From Lachnoclostridium sp. UBA1781 (GTDB lineage Bacteria; Bacillota; Clostridia; Lachnospirales; Lachnospiraceae), in NCBI GenBank assembly GCA_002315495.1, contig DCGJ01000137.1, forward strand, positions 1 to 13,607: a stretch of 13,607 nucleotides of DNA, in the 5' to 3' direction. This document shows positions 1 through 6,828 of this stretch, one piece after another. Made by a program: the position numbers and the translations under genes. The notes below the pieces were generated by a model, which was not told the DNA's origin, did no database searches, and saw only the letters and a list, made by a program, of their open reading frames with translations. Numbering within the stretch: the stretch's first letter is position 1; every line of letters starts with the position of its first letter.

Positions 1-1546
1 TTCCGGAATTGTCTTTGAAGTGATTCAGGCTGCCAGTGGATATAAAGATAACCTTAGCCTGTCGACGGTTTCGATTAATCCATATGTGTTCCCTTCCTAT
101 CAGGGAAGCTATTTTAGCACGGTGTCATACAATACGGAGGCGACAACGTTGCCGGCCTCTCTTTTATCGGATGCGAGAGTTGTATGCGGAAGCACGGAAC
201 TTACGGATAAGGGAGCAGTGGTTACTACCGCATTTTTGGACGAACTCATTAAGGGCTCCGGCATCGGATATCTGAAGGAGTACGAGGACTTCCTTGGGTT
301 TAAGGTACAATTTAGTACGAACTATTCCTATGGAAATGTGTCCCGAGTGATTGTGGGCGTAGTGGCAAACAGTGAGCGGAATATCTATGTTAAGGATTCG
401 CAGATTGCGGAAATTTCTCTTTCCAGAACAGAACTGTCGATTGCAAAGGGTTCTGCTTGGGATAAAAAGGTTTCGGATGGAACGGTTTTGATTCTGAAGA
501 AAAGTTCTGAGGTTGCGAACATCACGGATTCGTCCATGAAGATTCATGGTACGGAACTCAAGGTGGCCGGACAGGAGACAGTTGGCTCGGAGTCGGAGGG
601 ATACTATGGTTCCCTTTCGAAGGAAGAGTATGAGAAGCGAATGATTCTTTTTGCTGAGAAGCAGTATGATATTGAAGTCAGCGATTTGGATGAACTGAAG
701 GATACCATGCAATCCGTTTACGGAATTGACTGGTCTGATTTTCGCACCTGGTTCGAGGAGGAACTCTATTATGAGGGAATCTATGCAAATGATAATCCGT
801 TAGGAAGAGAAGACTATTTGTTCCTTGTTTCGGATGCGGATTATGAGAAAATTGCTTCGTTTTATGGAGAAAATTCCGAATTGCTTAAAACGGACGCCGG
901 AACGAATGTAAGTATCGGTAATGAACGAAACGGAATTGCCTGGATTATGATTTATTCGGAACAGCCGGGGAAGACCGAAAACTATCTGAATCGTATATTA
1001 AAGGGCAATAAGGAAAAACTCATGAAGGTGTTTAGTACTTCCGAGGATGGCGAAGATTATGATTATTATGTAAAGAATTATCATATTGGTCATGATTATG
1101 TATCCCCATCGAATCTGTACTCGGATGGTGTAAAGACGTCCTGGTCGGATATTCGGGAAGGGTTGCTTTTTGTCGCCATTTTCCTTGGAATTATCTGCAT
1201 TGTTTTGTTCTTTACGATGCGAGCAAACATGATGAACCGTATTCGGGAAATCGGTATCTACCGCGCGATTGGTGTATCGAAGAGAAATCTCTGGTTCCGC
1301 TTCTTCGTGGAAAGCCTTGTGCTCACGGTTCCGACGGTTTACCTGGGCTTCTTCGTGGCTGGCGGTGCAATTAAGTGGATGACAGCAAGGAGTAACATGA
1401 TTGATCGGTATTTGTATTTCCACAATTGGCTGGCGATTGTCCTGTTAGTTGTCATTTTTGTAGTAACTTCGTTAAGTAGTATCCTTCCGGTGATGCTTCT
1501 TACAAGAAAAACTCCGAGTGAGATTATTGCCAAGTATGACATCTAG
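1..1546 (+). CDS. ABC transporter permease, FtsX/MacB type (5' end outside window)
   Basis: This is the C-terminal part of a membrane permease of the FtsX/MacB ABC family, which couples a cytoplasmic ATPase to extracytoplasmic export or mechanotransmission. The frame is open from base 2 (reading SGIVFEVIQ) with no stop upstream, so the gene begins before the window; the GTG at 20 is not a convincing start. About 370 residues of soluble, acidic, Tyr/Ser-rich extracytoplasmic domain come first. An FtsX domain follows from about base 1160: a hydrophobic helix (LLFVAIFLGIICIVLFF), the conserved cytoplasmic stretch REIGIYRAIGVSKRNL (about 1240-1290), then two more membrane helices and a short tail ending RKTPSEIIAKYDI. 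That tail and coupling stretch are typical of the family. The partner ATPase is not in the window and is presumably upstream or fused N-terminally. The substrate cannot be inferred. Confidence 0.88.
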   Translation, partial: SGIVFEVIQAASGYKDNLSLSTVSINPYVFPSYQGSYFSTVSYNTEATTLPASLLSDARVVCGSTELTDKGAVVTTAFLDELIKGSGIGYLKEYEDFLGFKVQFSTNYSYGNVSRVIVGVVANSERNIYVKDSQIAEISLSRTELSIAKGSAWDKKVSDGTVLILKKSSEVANITDSSMKIHGTELKVAGQETVGSESEGYYGSLSKEEYEKRMILFAEKQYDIEVSDLDELKDTMQSVYGIDWSDFRTWFEEELYYEGIYANDNPLGREDYLFLVSDADYEKIASFYGENSELLKTDAGTNVSIGNERNGIAWIMIYSEQPGKTENYLNRILKGNKEKLMKVFSTSEDGEDYDYYVKNYHIGHDYVSPSNLYSDGVKTSWSDIREGLLFVAIFLGIICIVLFFTMRANMMNRIREIGIYRAIGVSKRNLWFRFFVESLVLTVPTVYLGFFVAGGAIKWMTARSNMIDRYLYFHNWLAIVLLVVIFVVTSLSSILPVMLLTRKTPSEIIAKYDI

Positions 1547-1556
1547 ATGATACAAT
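1527..1556 (+). promoter_or_regulatory. Candidate promoter for the hydrogenase operon
   Basis: TTGCCA (1527-1532), an 18-base spacer and TACAAT (1551-1556), preceded by TGA, form an extended -10 promoter. It overlaps the 3' end of the permease gene. The expected start near 1563 lies directly before the hairpin at 1567-1601, so the hairpin would be the first structure in this mRNA. This is a sequence match only, and read-through from upstream is an alternative. Confidence 0.4.
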
Positions 1557-1566
1557 GAGCGTGTAG

Positions 1567-1601
1567 TGCGGCTCGACCTTTTGAGGGCCGGGCCGCATTT
1601 T
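1567..1601 (+). terminator. Rho-independent terminator after the ABC permease
   Basis: A 12-base arm TGCGGCTCGACC (1567-1578) pairs, with G-U pairs, with GGCCGGGCCGCA (1586-1597) around a short TTTTGAG loop, and TTTT follows. It lies 20 bases after the permease stop and 19 bases before the next start codon. It therefore probably ends the ABC transcript. It would also sit at the very 5' end of any transcript from the candidate promoter at 1527-1556. Confidence 0.75.
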
Positions 1602-1619
1602 CTATGATAGGAGTTTACG

Positions 1620-3041
1620 ATGAGAAAGTTTGATACGAAGATTCAGTATTTGAAGTATAAGGTACTCCGTGAGGTGGCGAAGGAAGCCTGGGAGGGAACA
1701 CTTCTTAATAACATCTATGATATTCCGAAGCGGATTGTTCCGGGACCGAAGCCGACGATGCGATGCTGTGTGTATAAGGAGCGGGCTGACATCGAGGAGA
1801 GAATTAAGCTGGTTATGGGCGGCGACCCGAAGGATGAGAATGTTATTCAGGTCATTAGTCTGGCGTGTGATGAATGTCCGACGGCAGGACATGAGGTAAC
1901 CTCCACCTGTCGTGGCTGTCTTGCTCATCGATGTGAGGATGTGTGTAAGAGAGGCGCAATCAGCTTCGACGAAAATCACGTTGCGCATATCGATAAGTCA
2001 AAGTGTATTGAGTGTGGAAAATGTGCGGCTGTCTGTCCGTATTCCGCCATCATTAATCGCAAACGTCCTTGCCAGATGGCCTGCAAAGCCAAGGCCATTC
2101 AGATTAACGAGGATGATGCGGCTTGTATCGATTATGAAAAATGCACCTCTTGCGGCGCGTGCGTATACACCTGTCCGTTTGGCGCAATTATGGATAAGTC
2201 CTACATACTGAAGGTTATCGACATGCTGCAGCGTTCGGTTCGGGAATCGAGCTTCAAGGTGCTTGCGGTAGTCGCTCCGGCGATTGCCAGCCAGTTCACA
2301 TACGCAAAGCTGGGGCAGGTTGTTTCCGGTATTAAGAAGCTGGGCTTTTACTCGGTTACTGAGGCGGCACTCGGAGCTGATCTCGTGGCAGCGGAGGAGT
2401 CAAGGGAGCTCGTGGAAAGAGGCTTCTTAACCAGCTCCTGTTGTCCCGCATTTGTCAATTATATCAAAGCAAATTACCCACAGCTTTCGCAGTATATTTC
2501 GTCTTCGCTTTCTCCGATGGCAACGATTGCAAAGTACCTAAAGGAGAATACGAAGAATTGTGCGGTTGTATTTATCGGTCCTTGTACCGCGAAGAAGAAG
2601 GAAGTGCTTTCCGATGAAGTTAGACCATATGTGGATGCAGTTCTCACCTTTGAGGAATTGCAGGCCCTGTTCGACAGTCGGGATATTGATATCACAACAC
2701 TTCCTGAGGATGAACTGAATAATGCCTCCTACTTTGGACGAATCTTTGCAAGATGCGGTGGCTTGTCAGATGCGGTTCAGGAAGCAATTTTGGAGCGCGG
2801 TGAGAAGTTTGAAGTAAAACCGATTTCGTGCAACGGAATTGATGAGTGCAAGATTGCACTGTTAAAGAAGAGCAAGAATGTTCTTGATGCGAACTTCATT
2901 GAAGGCATGGCCTGTGTCGGCGGATGCGTTGGTGGAGCAGGGTGTCTCACACATGGTGAGAAGAACCGTGAGTATGTAGAGAAGCATGGCATGGAGGTCT
3001 GGGAGAAGACCATTGCAGATGTTATTTCTCAGTTGACGTAA
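1620..3041 (+). CDS. Monomeric [FeFe] hydrogenase with N-terminal polyferredoxin region
   Basis: This 473-residue iron hydrogenase is predicted to interconvert protons and H2 with ferredoxin-type electrons in the cytoplasm. The N-terminal part carries Cys motifs C97-x2-C100-x4-C105-x3-C109, C129-x2-C132-x2-C135-x3-C139, C151-x3-C155 and C175-x2-C178-x2-C181-x3-C185, enough for several [4Fe-4S] clusters. Two further Cys pairs lie at 49/50 and 83/86. The H-cluster domain has all three signatures: SSCCPAF (C274, C275), GPCTAKKKE (C322, K325, E328) and EGMACVGGCVGG (C432, C436). The H-cluster ligands and the proton-path Cys and Glu of characterised enzymes are therefore present. The L1 and L2 motifs differ from the classic TSCCPxW and MPC forms, which fits the less studied group B type better than group A; that assignment is inference. 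The start has GGAG seven bases upstream. It is followed 19 bases later by a flavodoxin/ferredoxin gene, probably in the same operon. Confidence 0.9.
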   Translation: MRKFDTKIQYLKYKVLREVAKEAWEGTLLNNIYDIPKRIVPGPKPTMRCCVYKERADIEERIKLVMGGDPKDENVIQVISLACDECPTAGHEVTSTCRGCLAHRCEDVCKRGAISFDENHVAHIDKSKCIECGKCAAVCPYSAIINRKRPCQMACKAKAIQINEDDAACIDYEKCTSCGACVYTCPFGAIMDKSYILKVIDMLQRSVRESSFKVLAVVAPAIASQFTYAKLGQVVSGIKKLGFYSVTEAALGADLVAAEESRELVERGFLTSSCCPAFVNYIKANYPQLSQYISSSLSPMATIAKYLKENTKNCAVVFIGPCTAKKKEVLSDEVRPYVDAVLTFEELQALFDSRDIDITTLPEDELNNASYFGRIFARCGGLSDAVQEAILERGEKFEVKPISCNGIDECKIALLKKSKNVLDANFIEGMACVGGCVGGAGCLTHGEKNREYVEKHGMEVWEKTIADVISQLT

Positions 3042-3060
3042 TATTTTTGGAGGAACTCCT

Positions 3061-3822
3061 ATGATTTTTTATTTTTCCGGAACCGGTAATTCCTACTATG
3101 TGGCAAAGCAAATGCTGGAGCCGGGCGAGCGCCTGGTGGATATGGCAGAAGCCCTTCGCAATAAGGATTTTATGTATATTGTTGAGAAGGGTGAGAAGCT
3201 GGGCTTTGTATTCCCGGTATATTTCTTTAGCCTTCCGACCGTGGTGGACGAGTTCATTTCCAAGATGCATATGAAAAATGATTCCTACACATACGCAATT
3301 ATTACCGCCGGAGGAAATATGGGCGGCTGTGGAAAGAAGTTACATCATAAGCTTTGGAAGCTCGGTGTGAAGCTTGCCTATGTTAGAGAAGTGATTATGC
3401 CGGACAATGCGATGCTGTTTTACCAGATTCAGAATGCAGAAGATGCAGCAAAGAGATTGGAAGCAGCAGAGCCTGTGATCGCTGAAATTAAGGCGGATCT
3501 GGCCGATAGAAAGGTTCTTTCATCGAAGAAAGGAAACGGTAAGAAGGATGTTATGGAGAAGGCTTATGCCTTCTGTACCGGAACGAAGAAGTTTCGTGTG
3601 GAGCCGGAGCTTTGCATTCACTGCGGTTTATGCGAGAAGAACTGTCCAACCGATACGATCATGATGGTAGAAGGACTTCCGACCTGGGTAAATGCCCACT
3701 GCACCAAGTGTACGGCCTGCATCAATCGTTGTCCAAAGGAAGCGATTCAGTACGGTCGCGGAACAAAGAAGAGAAATCGATATGTCCACCCGATTTTTGG
3801 CGGGAAGACGCAGGAGGAATAA
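3061..3822 (+). CDS. EFR1-type flavodoxin/4Fe-4S ferredoxin fusion protein
   Basis: This 253-residue soluble redox protein is probably an electron carrier or small flavin-dependent oxidoreductase. The N-terminus IFYFSGTGNS (residues 2-11) is a flavodoxin-like phosphate-binding loop for FMN, and FPVYFFSLPTVVDEFI (51-66) and TAGGNMGG (82-89) are further flavodoxin-like segments. The C-terminal quarter is a 2[4Fe-4S] ferredoxin with C185-x2-C188-x2-C191-x3-C195P and C214-x2-C217-x2-C220-x3-C224P. This order is that of the EFR1 family (flavodoxin-like N-terminus, bacterial ferredoxin C-terminus). A GGAGG at 3050-3054 precedes the ATG, and the gap to the hydrogenase stop is 19 bases, so the two genes are likely cotranscribed and may exchange electrons. 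That partnership is inferred from position alone. Confidence 0.87.
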   Translation: MIFYFSGTGNSYYVAKQMLEPGERLVDMAEALRNKDFMYIVEKGEKLGFVFPVYFFSLPTVVDEFISKMHMKNDSYTYAIITAGGNMGGCGKKLHHKLWKLGVKLAYVREVIMPDNAMLFYQIQNAEDAAKRLEAAEPVIAEIKADLADRKVLSSKKGNGKKDVMEKAYAFCTGTKKFRVEPELCIHCGLCEKNCPTDTIMMVEGLPTWVNAHCTKCTACINRCPKEAIQYGRGTKKRNRYVHPIFGGKTQEE

Positions 3823-3839
3823 AAAACAGATTAAGAAGA

Positions 3840-3880
3840 ACGACCGGATATCCCGCATTTGCAGAGTTCCGGTCGTTTTT
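3840..3880. terminator. Bidirectional terminator between convergent genes
   Basis: ACGACCGGA (3840-3848) pairs perfectly with TCCGGTCGT (3868-3876). On the plus strand a run of five T ends at 3880. On the minus strand the hairpin is followed by a T-rich stretch (TTCTTCTT) before 3840. It lies between the stop of the flavodoxin/ferredoxin gene (3822) and the end of the minus-strand GTPase gene (3893), so it can serve both. Confidence 0.8.
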
Positions 3881-3892
3881 ATTGCTTATAAT

Positions 3893-6598
3893 CTATAACA
3901 GGTCGTCGCGAATATGCTGCTCCATGCGGGAAACTTCCTGCTCGAATTCACGGGAGGAGGTTACGATGCAGCCTGCGCCTCGAATGATAATCTGTTCCAT
4001 GCCATCGGAGGTGACAACGCGCACGCGGTATTTGCGACCGTGCTCGTGAGCAAAATGCTCAATATACCGGTCTGCAGTCTCGGCCGTCTTGGTGTAGACG
4101 ACGTGGATATTGTGATAATCCAGGTATTCTGTAGCGTGCCCTTGCAAGCGATAGGCATCAAATACGACAATCAGTTCGGAACCTTCCATCGGCTGAAAGT
4201 TGCAAAGGGTATCTAACAGCTTGCCACGTGCAGCATCGAGGTTGGTCTTTGCCAGCTCCTCCAGCTCGTGCCATGCGTGAATCACGTTGTAGCCGTCTAC
4301 GAGAAGATAGGAGACTCCAAGATTTTGTGCGTGCTCTGTTCCTTTGTAAATTGTCTTCGGACCATCGTCTCGTCTTGCAAGCCTTTTCTCCTTCTGCGGG
4401 TCGGAATGGCTGTTGCTGTGTGTGGCGGAGTGAAGAATCCGGTCGATATCGTCTGTACCGAGGGCAATATCGATGCGCTCGGAGAGGGGCGCATTTTCAG
4501 AGGTGTTATCTAACCCTACGCAGGAATCGTCCGCAAGGGTGCCGTTTCCGGACAGATAGTCATTTCTGCGACCGCGAAAAAGAGACGCGTCAATTTCCCC
4601 AAGGGAGAGTCGATTTTGCCGAAGCAGAAGCTCACTTGGAAGGTGCATGTAGTTTGGCACTTCATCCCAAGGTACGACGAATCCGGAACCGTGAGAGCAG
4701 AAGACGGAGTCAGGGGTGTGCCGAAGGTCTACGGTCGGATCGTATCCTTTTTGCAAAATAATATCTTCTGACTGTGTGCATTCACGAAAACTGTCCAAAA
4801 CCATGGAGAGAGTCCCGCGTCCCTTGGTATAACTTGCTACTTCAGTATGATAGTTTGCAAAGCGGGACACCGGACAAAGCCCGGTTATGAGTGAAAAATC
4901 GCTGTTGGATGAATGGTCCGCTGTAGTAGAATGATAATCCTCGGAACCGGCCTCCGAAAGCTGGAAGGTTGCGCCCATTCGGTCCAAATCGGTCATGGCA
5001 CGTCCAACCGATTCCGTAGGAACGGACAGTCGGAAACGATAATACGGCTCTAAAAGGACCGAATCGGCCTGCATCAGGGCGTGTCGAACCGCCCGATAGG
5101 TGGCCTGCCTGAAGTCGCCGCCCTCGGTATGTTTCGGATGTGCCTTTCCGGAAACCAGGGTGATTCGAACATCGGTAAGCGGAGCTCCGGTAAGTACACC
5201 ACGATGTCTGCGTTCTCCGATATGTGTAAGAATCAGACGCTGCCAGTTCTTTGCCAATGTGTCCTCCGGGCAGTCAGCGGTAATCTCGATTCCGGACCCG
5301 GCAGGAAGCGGAGACAGCAAAAGATGCACCTCAGCGTAATGACGGAGCGGTTCAAAATGCCCGACGCCCTCGACGGTATTTCGAATGGTCTCTTTATATA
5401 CAATGCTTCCCTGCTCGAAGGAAACGTCAATATCAAAGCGCTCGCGGATTCGTTCTTTTAGAATCTCGGTTTGAACGACACCCATTAATCGTACCTGAAT
5501 CTCGCGGAGTAGTGGTTCATAATGAACAGACAGTTCCGGATCTTCTTCCTCAAGTAGTTTGATCTTGGGGAGAAATGCGGTAGCGTCCACGTTTTTTGGC
5601 AGTGCCAGACGATAGGTGAGTACCGGCTCGAGAAGGGGTGGGAAGCATTCGGTTGCACTTCCTAAGGTTTGCCCCGGCAACGTGCCGGAAAGCCCCGTAA
5701 CCGTAACTACGGTTCCTGCCGGTGCCTCGGTAAGTGCAGTGAAGCGGTCCCCGAAATAAGAGCGAATCTGGTCCACCTTTTCCGAGAGAATTTCTTCGTC
5801 TTTTTGCATCTCAATTACCTGACGGCCACGAAGTGTTCCGCCGGTGATTTTCATATGAGTAAGACGCTTGCCTGCGTCATCATGGGTGATTTTATAGCAA
5901 ATGGCGCCGAATTCTTCCGGATAGTCCCGACAGATTGTCAGGCTATCGAGGGCTTGCATCAACCGGTCAACTCCCTCTCGGCGTAAAGCGGAACCAAAGA
6001 ACACGGGGAACATTTTCCTGCTTCGAATCAGTTCCGGATAGCAGTCCTCGGATACTTCGCCGGTTTCTAAAAAGCCCGTTAATAAATCTTCATCCAAAAG
6101 CGCAATTTCTTCTGCATCCGGGGTTTCCATATCGATTACCGAGGAGGAGAGTCTTGCTTTCAGGGAAGAAAGCAGCTTTTCTCGATTGGTCCCCGGCTGG
6201 TCCATCTTGTTGACAAAGATAAACGTTGGAATCCGATGGCGGGCAAGCAGATTCCAAATGGTTTCCGTATGCCCCTGAATCCCGTCAGCTGCGCTCACAA
6301 TCAGCACAGCGTAATCAAGTACCGACAGGGTGCGCTCCATTTCCGAAGAAAAGTCCACATGCCCCGGAGTGTCGAGTAAGGTTACGACGCGATTACTTAG
6401 GGAAAATGCGGCTTGCTTCGAGAAGATGGTGATTCCGCGGGCGCGTTCCTGACTGTTACTGTCAAGAAGGGTGTCCCGATGGTCAACACGGCCTAAAGAG
6501 CGGATGGCGCCGGATTCAAATAACAGCGCTTCGGAAAGCGTGGTTTTACCGGCATCTACATGCGCAAGCAGACCTAAAATGATATTGTTTTGCACCAT
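3893..6598 (-). CDS. EF-G/TetM-like translational GTPase fused to a C-terminal NYN (YacP/Rae1-like) endoribonuclease domain
   Basis: This 901-residue protein is predicted to bind the ribosome. The GTPase domain has G1 AHVDAGKT (12-19), the switch segment RGITI (54-58), G3 DTPGH (76-80), G4 NKMD (130-133) and G5-like GSAL (202-205). EF-G/TetM-type domains II-V follow to about residue 655, including KHTEGGDFRQATYRA (489-503), LLEPYYRF (515-522) and YTKGRGTLSM (590-599). A polar Ser/His/Asp-rich linker spans about 660-760. Residues 763-890 form an NYN/YacP nuclease: LLVDGYNVIHAW with D768 and N771, VVFDAY with D814, KTAETADRYIE with E840 and D843, and VVTSDGMEQ with D865, the acidic residues expected of this fold. 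The start is the ATG at 6598 because a GGGAGG lies seven bases upstream and homology begins there. Classical TetM/TetO proteins are about 640 residues and lack the nuclease. The tetracycline-contacting loop of TetM is not conserved. Likely role: A-site factor that cuts mRNA on stalled ribosomes (inference). Confidence 0.88.
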   Translation of the reverse strand: MVQNNIILGLLAHVDAGKTTLSEALLFESGAIRSLGRVDHRDTLLDSNSQERARGITIFSKQAAFSLSNRVVTLLDTPGHVDFSSEMERTLSVLDYAVLIVSAADGIQGHTETIWNLLARHRIPTFIFVNKMDQPGTNREKLLSSLKARLSSSVIDMETPDAEEIALLDEDLLTGFLETGEVSEDCYPELIRSRKMFPVFFGSALRREGVDRLMQALDSLTICRDYPEEFGAICYKITHDDAGKRLTHMKITGGTLRGRQVIEMQKDEEILSEKVDQIRSYFGDRFTALTEAPAGTVVTVTGLSGTLPGQTLGSATECFPPLLEPVLTYRLALPKNVDATAFLPKIKLLEEEDPELSVHYEPLLREIQVRLMGVVQTEILKERIRERFDIDVSFEQGSIVYKETIRNTVEGVGHFEPLRHYAEVHLLLSPLPAGSGIEITADCPEDTLAKNWQRLILTHIGERRHRGVLTGAPLTDVRITLVSGKAHPKHTEGGDFRQATYRAVRHALMQADSVLLEPYYRFRLSVPTESVGRAMTDLDRMGATFQLSEAGSEDYHSTTADHSSNSDFSLITGLCPVSRFANYHTEVASYTKGRGTLSMVLDSFRECTQSEDIILQKGYDPTVDLRHTPDSVFCSHGSGFVVPWDEVPNYMHLPSELLLRQNRLSLGEIDASLFRGRRNDYLSGNGTLADDSCVGLDNTSENAPLSERIDIALGTDDIDRILHSATHSNSHSDPQKEKRLARRDDGPKTIYKGTEHAQNLGVSYLLVDGYNVIHAWHELEELAKTNLDAARGKLLDTLCNFQPMEGSELIVVFDAYRLQGHATEYLDYHNIHVVYTKTAETADRYIEHFAHEHGRKYRVRVVTSDGMEQIIIRGAGCIVTSSREFEQEVSRMEQHIRDDLL

Positions 6599-6629
6599 AA
6601 GGAACCTCCCAAAAGTAATTACGTTTGGT

Positions 6630-6659
6630 ATTGTAACACGAAGAAGAGAAGCGATACAA
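6630..6659 (-). promoter_or_regulatory. Promoter for the GTPase-NYN gene
   Basis: On the minus strand TTGTAT (6659-6654), an 18-base spacer and TACAAT (6635-6630) preceded by TGT make an extended -10 promoter. It is 32 bases upstream of the start codon at 6598, leaving a leader too short for the leader-peptide attenuation known upstream of tetM. Confidence 0.55.
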
Positions 6660-6701
6660 CAAAAACCTGCGAAATGCGGGCCTTCTCGCAATAAAAAAAT
6701 A

Positions 6702-6730
6702 GTGACAGAAGAAAGGAATAGTGATAAAAT
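6702..6730 (+). promoter_or_regulatory. Promoter for diaminopimelate dehydrogenase
   Basis: GTGACA (6702-6707), a 17-base spacer and TAAAAT (6725-6730) preceded by TGA form a good extended -10 promoter. Transcription would start near 6737, giving a leader of about 92 bases. That leader begins with a possible small hairpin (GTTTC near 6738 with GAAAC near 6760). I recognise no known riboswitch in it. Confidence 0.65.
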
Positions 6731-6828
6731 ATCTAAGGTTTCGTGTGGTAACGCGGGAAACTGATACATTATATTTTGGAATCGACACCGGAAATTGCGC
6801 CGATGCCGCATTTTCAGATGGAGGATAT

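Noticed and set aside
20..22. GTG at base 20 as start of the ABC permease
   Set aside because: The frame is open to the window edge, no ribosome binding site precedes it, and the first half of the permease is missing.
1581..1608. TTGAGG-16-TATGAT as promoter for the hydrogenase
   Set aside because: The start would fall inside the ribosome binding site region, and the -35 lies in the terminator loop; chance match more likely.
4228..5461. Plus-strand open frames opposite the GTPase gene
   Set aside because: They are antisense to a clearly coding gene, have no recognisable domain, and their residue composition (Arg/Ser/Cys rich) is typical of shadow frames.
3893..6598. GTPase-NYN gene as a recently acquired mobile tetracycline resistance gene
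   Set aside because: No transposon or conjugative genes nearby, codon use like its neighbours, the nuclease fusion, and the TetM contact loop not conserved.
6668..6690. Small hairpin TGCGA/TCGCA in the divergent intergenic region as an attenuator of the GTPase gene
   Set aside because: Only five pairs with a 13-base loop, and it lies upstream of the predicted minus-strand promoter, so it would not be in the transcript.
6599..6811. In-frame 71-residue N-terminal extension of the GTPase-NYN gene
   Set aside because: It runs through both divergent promoters, has no family similarity, and the ATG at 6598 has an ideal GGGAGG and starts the GTPase domain.
6721..6828. GTG start 36 codons upstream of ddh
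   Set aside because: It overlaps the -10 box, lacks a ribosome binding site, and the Rossmann fold begins at the ATG at 6829 behind GGAGG.
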